NCBI RefSeq assembly: GCF_949628215.1
Contig: NC_134278.1
Span: 105,505,277 to 105,569,276 of the forward strand
Reading direction: 5' to 3'
DNA: 64,000 nucleotides
From: Phalacrocorax aristotelis
Lineage: Eukaryota; Chordata; Aves; Suliformes; Phalacrocoracidae
Shown here: piece by piece, positions 58,261-64,000 of the stretch
Layout: each line of letters begins with the position of its first letter
Numbering within the stretch: position 1 is the first letter of the stretch
Program-made: the position numbers and the translations under genes
The notes under the pieces: generated by a model
The model's input: only the letters and a program-made list of their open reading frames with translations
Told to the model about the DNA's origin: nothing
The model's database searches: none

Positions 58261-59929
58261 ACAGGTTCCAGCTCCCTGCTCTACTTTTCTTCATGACTGG
58301 GGGCCCAGCCGCTGCCGCCCAGGCTGTCATTTAAATGTTTAACGTCACTTCAGAGAAGTTTTTTAACTCCATGCTTAAAGTGTCTGTCCCCCAGTCTCTC
58401 ACAGCCTTCATTCTCCACCCAGTGTGAGAGTATACCATTAGGAGTTTCTTGCTTTCCAGGCATGTTGGGTGTCAAGGAAACAAATACAGCAAGTTTATGG
58501 GGTCCTCACATACTCCAACCCAGGGGTAGTGCAAGTAACAAAACACTTAATTTTGGATGTGTGGTTCTCCATGTGGCAAAGATGTCACAGTACAGCAAAA
58601 AACATGCCTCACCTTCAACCATCTTTCCTAGAAATGGACAACAGGCCAAAGGCTAAGGCACCATATTTACATGGCAGACAGGAGATAGAGTTGCCCTGTC
58701 CAAGAAATATGTAATTTCAAAGCTGTTCGCTTACACTACTGTGGGTGGGAGGTAGGGATACTTGTGAGATTTTTTTTTGGCTGTATCAACATATTTTTTT
58801 GTCTTAATATTTTTTTTTTAACAAAACTTAATACAAAGCAAATGTAGTTCTTGACACCTGATACCTTTTGTTTCCAAATGCAATATTCTCCCTGGGATGC
58901 TGACAGCCGCAAACAAAATCAGAAACGCTGCCCATCCCTGCCAGCTGTGCCAGGGCTCCCAATGCCAGCAGCTCTGCAGCACCCACCATGCACACTGAGC
59001 CTCCTACTCCCCAGCCCTCCAGCAGAGGAGAGACTTGATCTTGTGCCTAGCACTGGTATGGCTTGGGTGAGATGAGCTATGCATGCTAAAAACATTGCAG
59101 CAAGGTCACCAGAGAGCAATACCCTTGTGTTGGAAAGAGAGGCTCTACAAGGCATGCTTGAGCCCCCTTAGTCCTTACCCAAACCACAGGCTAGGGATGT
59201 AATTTACAGATGCACTAGGAATCATACCAGATAATCCAGTGGTTCTCCTTCCACCATTAAGGGCTTTGAAACTTATTGCCAGTTTCAAATCCTGGAAGCA
59301 AGCTAGTTTCATGCTCAAGTATTACTTATAGTGAGCTTAGATATATTTACTTTCATACACATTGTCTGCACCACACTAGCTAACCTAAAGAGCAGAGGCA
59401 GATCTTAAACTGAAGAATTGATGTCGGCTTTGATACCTTAAAACTAAAAGTCAATATATGTCTGTATATATAAATATTGAGAAAAAGTGTTTCACTTATC
59501 CTACCTAATTAACAACCTAATCCAGTTTTGTTATTTCTATGGTATTTTTAAAGGAAAAAGAATTAGAGGCCTACTTCCAGTCACTTAAGGCATTGGGAAT
59601 CCTAACACCACAAATCTGCACATTTCTGTAAGAGTCAAAAATGGAAACCAGATCTGTAACTGAAAGCTGTAATTATCAAGACTAACCTTTCCTGAATGAG
59701 AAATGCAGAATTTAAAAAAATAAATTGTCAAGTTAAGAAAAATTGTTCAAGAGCTTAAATAATTGAAAGCAAGCAAAATTGTTTCTTTTTCCAGTTGCTA
59801 TCCTACATATCAAAACCTGTCAAATCTTATGGTGGTACTAAGAAGCCTATGCAGTATTTATTTCTCTGTCATGACAGTATAATTCATTCCAGAGCAGTGG
59901 GACATGTTTCAGATACATCTGACTCCCGA
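58261..59929. other. Gene-free DNA
   Basis: Short overlapping frames only (58.46-59.15 kb), in GC-richer DNA. AT-rich from 59.3 kb on. Nothing else is visible. Confidence 0.5.
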
Positions 59930-59995
59930 TGGCATGATCCAACACCCTAGGAGGACTACTAAGATTAGCTCGTTGACTTCTATAGGCATTCTTCC
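59930..59995. repeat. Ancient dispersed-repeat scrap
   Basis: GGCATGATCCAACACCCTAG followed by GTTGACTTCTATAGGCATTC resembles the bird/reptile pattern 'GATCCAAAGCCC...TTGACTTCAATGGGC'. It is short and diverged. Confidence 0.38.
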
Positions 59996-62364
59996 AAGCT
60001 AATACCCTCCTGGTGCTGCATTACTGTCTTTAATGGATAATTTTGAGCTCACACCTGTGTTTTAAAACATTGCTGCTTGTACATAAAGGATGAGTTTATT
60101 TGCCTTTATTACAGTGTATGGTTCATATTCTAACAATATGCCATAATCCAAGGTTTAAGTCTGATGCTAAATAATCAACCTATTTAAGGAGGGAAACTAA
60201 AGCAATTGCCCTTATGTTTTAACAAAGCTTTACCACATATATAAATAATGGGCACAATTTGTTTCCATTAGGAAGATAAGCTTTCTTCAAAGCAGTTCAC
60301 CGTTTAAGGCTTTAAATTTTGCCAGCACTTGCACAAGGTTGCAACAAACCTTGACTTATTTACAGAGAGATGTTGAGTGGAGATAAAACCACTTAATAAT
60401 CCACCAGTTCTTGCTAAATACATTTTCCTTCCATGCCCTCTCTGAAAGCAGGTAGGCTAGCACTCTTTGGCATATTCTTAAATTACTTGGATATCCTTTT
60501 ATTTTTCTGAAAGCTCTTTGAATTAAAGGCTCTACAGAACAGCTCAATTAATGGGGCTTATGGCTTTTGTGAACAAAATAATCCTGAATGTTTAGGGTTA
60601 AAAACAACAACAAAAAAAAGCCATTTGGCATTCATTTGAAAATAATCATACAGTAACAATAGAAGAGGGAACAACAATAGCATAAACAAACCAAGAGTTT
60701 GTTTTGCTTTGGTTTGGTGCCTCATTCAAGAAAAGTGGCATCATTCAAGACCAGGTGGTCTCTGCAACAGGAACCATCAACTTCCGATTTTTTGAACTTT
60801 TGTCGGATTTGCAGCAGCAACAACAGCAAACAACTGCCCCAAATGCCCCAAATGCTGAGGAGAAAATATTCGCATCAACAGAAACATCTGACCTTTGCTT
60901 GTCTGAGCGCATTCCAGCTTCTCTCTCTGTTCACGAGGACCCCGCTTCAGTGGACACCTGCTCATAGCAAGGGCTGACTTAGTAAAACTGATATGTTGCC
61001 GAAGAGACCCTGATGTATTTATCAGAATTTCCCCTTCCATTGTGTTCAGTTGTTCCTTGAATGGCATAAGGTTGTTTGTTGTTTGGGTTTGTTGTTTTTT
61101 TTTAGTTTTGTTTTGTTTTTAAAAATAGTCGACTGTTCATTTCTTCTTATCATTGCATTTGGTACAGTTCTCAGGCAACCTTTCAGTATCTCTCTCCGCT
61201 CAGCTTAGAAACGTGCAATTGAAATGTGTCTTTTGAGCACTGCCGCAGGCCCTTGGAAGTCAAACGCAAGTCTCTGTGTACCCCTGTCAAGCGCTTGTTC
61301 CAACTCCCGCTACCCCCCTCCCAGTGGTTTTACTCTTTCGGTTGTGCCACGCTTTCATCATAAGTATCTCTTTCACTCTGCACCTGGACGCCGCCCCTGT
61401 CCTGAGGGCAATGCTGCTGCTCTGGAAGCAAGAGAAGAGTCTCTCTCCATCTCCCTTGTTTCTTCATCTCCTCTCCCTGTAGGATTAATGGTAGTAACCT
61501 CCTACAGAGACACATGGGAGGTAAAATGGTGAGTGTGGCTACTCCAGCTCTATGGAGGGACTGGAAGTTAAGAAGCGAGAGAGAGTTTTGACTTGGTGTA
61601 ACTTCAGGACTCCCAGCTTGAACAAGGTGTGTATTCCCCATGTGTGACTGGTGGTGACCACAGCAGCTGAGGCACAGCTCTGAACCCAAAGGAGTTTGTA
61701 CCTCTTTATTAACCTCACAGGAAAGGTGGTGAGCACCTGGAGCATTAGTCATCACACATCTTACCTTAGAGTCCTCCTCCCAGTTACTTCCTTAGTCATT
61801 TCCCCAGGGAAACACATCTTTCTCCCCACATGAAATGAAGCTTACCTGGATGGGCCCTTTTTTCTTTCCCTTCCAAGCTTCTAGCAGTGAAAAGAAAGAA
61901 ATCAGCAGGGTCTGTTTGCAGACATGGTTTGAGAAAATCCCCGTCTTCCCCTCCTGCAGGCTCCACACACAAGTGCTGCATGGGAAACAACAAACACAAC
62001 ATTAGTCATTTCCTCCATGCTGCCAGCTGCTGAGGGTTTGCTTAAGAAGAACCCTTGGACTTCAGATATTTCTTAAAACACCTCTTGCCCCAAATCTTAC
62101 AGCAAACAGATGCTGGACTGGTGCCTGCAAGGCTGCTTGGGTGCTGTTTCCTGGGGTGCCGTGCCCTGCCACCTTCCCCACATTCTTCATCAGCCCCACA
62201 TGCTCACACTTCTCAACGCACCAGCATGTGACACACCTACTGTCTGACAGGGACTGCAGTTTTGAAGCCTTCTGCCTATATTGCAGTTGTGCAGATCCAG
62301 GGCAGAAGCTCAGGCTTAGCTTCTTCTTTTGTGATTAATACTTTTGTGATGGTAGCATCTAATA
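59996..62364. other. Gene-free DNA; AT-rich regulatory-like first part
   Basis: The part from 60.06 to 60.42 kb is non-repetitive and AT-rich, with CATAATCCAAGG, CTAAATAATCAACC and ACTTAATAATCC, and could be a conserved element. A CAG/CAA-rich stretch at 60812-60834 lies in an 87-codon frame (60704-60967) that looks protein-like only because of that repeat. A T/G-rich run lies at 61068-61120. No exon can be supported. Confidence 0.42.
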
Positions 62365-62500
62365 ATTTATGGATCAGGGCCTGTGTGACACTGTAGGGCT
62401 AAGTGACAAAGGAGAGACCCTTTGCCCTCAGAAGACAGACAGTCCACAAGTCAGGAAACAACTCATGTGTGAAAGAGAAAAATGGGTGGAATGAGGCAAT
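62365..62500 (+). repeat. Degenerate MIR-like/L2-tail SINE fragment
   Basis: GGATCAGGGCCTGTGTGACA, then CTAAGTGACAAAGGAGAGAC, CCCTTTGCCCTCAGAAGACA and GACAGTCCACAAGTC follow the order of the sauropsid sequence 'GGATCAGGGCCCCATTGTGCTAGG...AGACAGTCCCTGCCCC...'. That sequence forms the first half of the same SINE family as the one at 48.3 kb. The copy is strongly diverged. Confidence 0.42.
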
Positions 62501-64000
62501 AATGAAGAGAACAGATTAGCAAAAAAGCCAAAGCCTCATCCTCATAAATAAGATTGTAATTTTGATGTGACCCTTGCTTCCTAATCAGAGGGTGAAACCG
62601 CCATGACCATTACACTTTACCTGCTCTGAGGCACTTTGTCTTGCCTTTCATTTGTTCTGGGCTGAGCCTGTTTCCTTAAGCCTTCTTTCATCCTCCTCAG
62701 AAACATATGCCTGGGAGACCCATCACTGGCTTCTCCAATGGAAAAGCCAACACCCCGATCCAAGTAATTAATACGCAATAGCTCTTATTCCTTGAGGAGA
62801 TCATCATCGCATCCAAAGCTTGTTGCCTCCATTATGTCTTCACATGCTTGTGGAACATCTCTTCAAGGCAGGTGGGAGGATGGCAGCATGTCCTGCTTAG
62901 GTGCCTGCACACAAGCCTCTCCCCAGTATTTCCCTGTAGCATTTCCCCACTATGGAGTGGTAGAAGCCAAGGTGGAGACCCCAGGAGGCAGGACAGGGTA
63001 GGTGATCTCCTGGTCCCATTGGCTGGTCCTTGCTGGGAAGACCAGCCTATGGGTCCAGGCTGTTGGAGAGCACCACAGAGTTTCAAACAAAACAAAAAAT
63101 GAAACAAATTCTGTAGCTGACAGAGCCACTCTGCTGCCTCCACGCACCCTACTCTACCAGAGGCCTTTACTTTCTGCTTTGTTCTGTTGGTCTACAGAAT
63201 CTTTCTCCTTTATAATTTTTTTATTTTTTTCCACTACCTGGCAAGTTTATTACTGGGGTTGTGTACAACTCTTAAGCATCATGCTCATTTAGTTTAGCCC
63301 AAAAATGTATGTGCCCTCTCTGCCACCACTTCATCCCTATTTGACCCCATTTCCCATTTCTTGCTTCCACCAAAACAGTTTGTGTAGTAGATTGCCAAAT
63401 CTGACTTACTTATCTTTACAGGACAGACACGTCTTGCTTCACTCCTAATTAAAAATCGGATGCTGTTTGAAAAAATGTGTTCTGACATGGGGCAAGCTGG
63501 TGGGGGCTTTCCCATTTTCTTTACTATTTCTTTTTCTCTCCCCTCTCCCCAGCATCACAATCTCAGGGAATTATTTTCTGCCTCTGTATCTGTTCCTCAT
63601 CCTCTTATGCAACCACACCGAGGCAGTGAATCCATTAATGTTTTTGGCTACGTCTACCTATGCTGTCAATAAATCATGTTCACCACATCTCCTTCACTGA
63701 CCCCTGTTCCTTACATACTTGAACACTTTCTTATTATTTATGTTAACCTTCTCTGCAATCTTACTGCGTTTTTTTACCGTCTCATTTTGCAGTCATGCTC
63801 AGAGCCTCTTTTTAATATGTCATATGCAGCACTTCTCACATATTTGTTATATATTTGCTCATTAATCATTGGTCTTGGAGGAAAAATTATCTTCTTCACT
63901 TGTTTCCTTTTGGAGCTAAATCACTGATCTCTCCATCTTTGCTTCCTTCTAAAATACCCTATCAATGTTAATACCAAAATATAATTTTCACCGGAACTCA
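62501..64000. other. Gene-free DNA
   Basis: The part from 62.54 to 62.85 kb is non-repetitive, contains CCAAGTAATTAATACGC and ATCATCATCGCATCC, and could be a weak conserved element. The rest is unique DNA with short frames on both strands, none with a recognisable domain. T-rich sequence from 63.2 kb on explains the hydrophobic frames there. Confidence 0.45.

Noticed and set aside
60704-60967. 87-codon frame with a glutamine run
   Set aside because: The run comes from a short CAG/CAA repeat at 60812-60834. The rest of the frame has no recognisable feature.

Overview
The window looks like vertebrate nuclear DNA, most likely from a bird. Three things point that way. The only long interspersed elements I can recognise are CR1-type retrotransposons, including one short 3' fragment of avian type at about 38.35 kb. 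Mammalian SINEs and L1 are absent. Total transposon content is low (roughly 5-7% by eye), whereas turtle or crocodile DNA would normally carry more. The sequence is moderately AT-rich and CpG-poor, and no gene-length reading frame exists on either strand (the longest open frame is 168 codons and resembles no protein I know). I find no convincing exon, tRNA, rRNA, snRNA, CRISPR array, operon or viral gene. The window is best read as intergenic or deep-intronic DNA.

Layout: 0-6.7 kb is unique DNA with a (CA)n/(TG)n tract at 5.9 kb. A worn CR1/L3 3' end lies at 6.7-6.9 kb. From 8 to 29 kb the DNA is unique, with old MIR-like SINE cores at 13.0 and 18.0 kb and several AT-rich blocks dense in homeodomain- and GATA-type words (8.3-8.8, 20.4-21.1, 21.65-22.15 and 23.8-24.15 kb) that look like conserved noncoding elements. 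Within that cluster a roughly 50-bp foldback sequence occurs twice (22.2 and 23.6 kb). A minus-strand CR1/L3 relic covering the reverse-transcriptase thumb to the 3' end lies at 29.7-30.7 kb, followed by AT-rich DNA. An avian CR1 scrap at 38.35 kb is followed directly by a 99%-identical 100-bp tandem duplication. A CpG-rich relic with hAT-like ends is at 45.7-46.3 kb, a MIR-like SINE at 48.3 kb, a (TTTA)n tract at 49.3 kb and a 28-unit (CTTTT)n tract at 51.13-51.27 kb. The best-preserved transposon is a minus-strand CR1 at 51.86-53.6 kb that still shows reverse-transcriptase palm motifs. The last 10 kb is unique DNA with further conserved-element candidates.

Because there are no genes, there is no pathway or operon to describe. 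If the window has a function, the most plausible one is long-range cis-regulation: many AT-rich enhancer-like blocks separated by neutral DNA and old repeats, as seen around developmental transcription-factor genes. That is inference. It rests on sequence texture, not on an alignment, and I cannot name the target gene. I did not find a new protein-coding system. The most unusual structures are the duplicated foldback element (22.2/23.6 kb), the 100-bp tandem duplication (38.5 kb) and the CpG-dense patch (48.48-48.55 kb).
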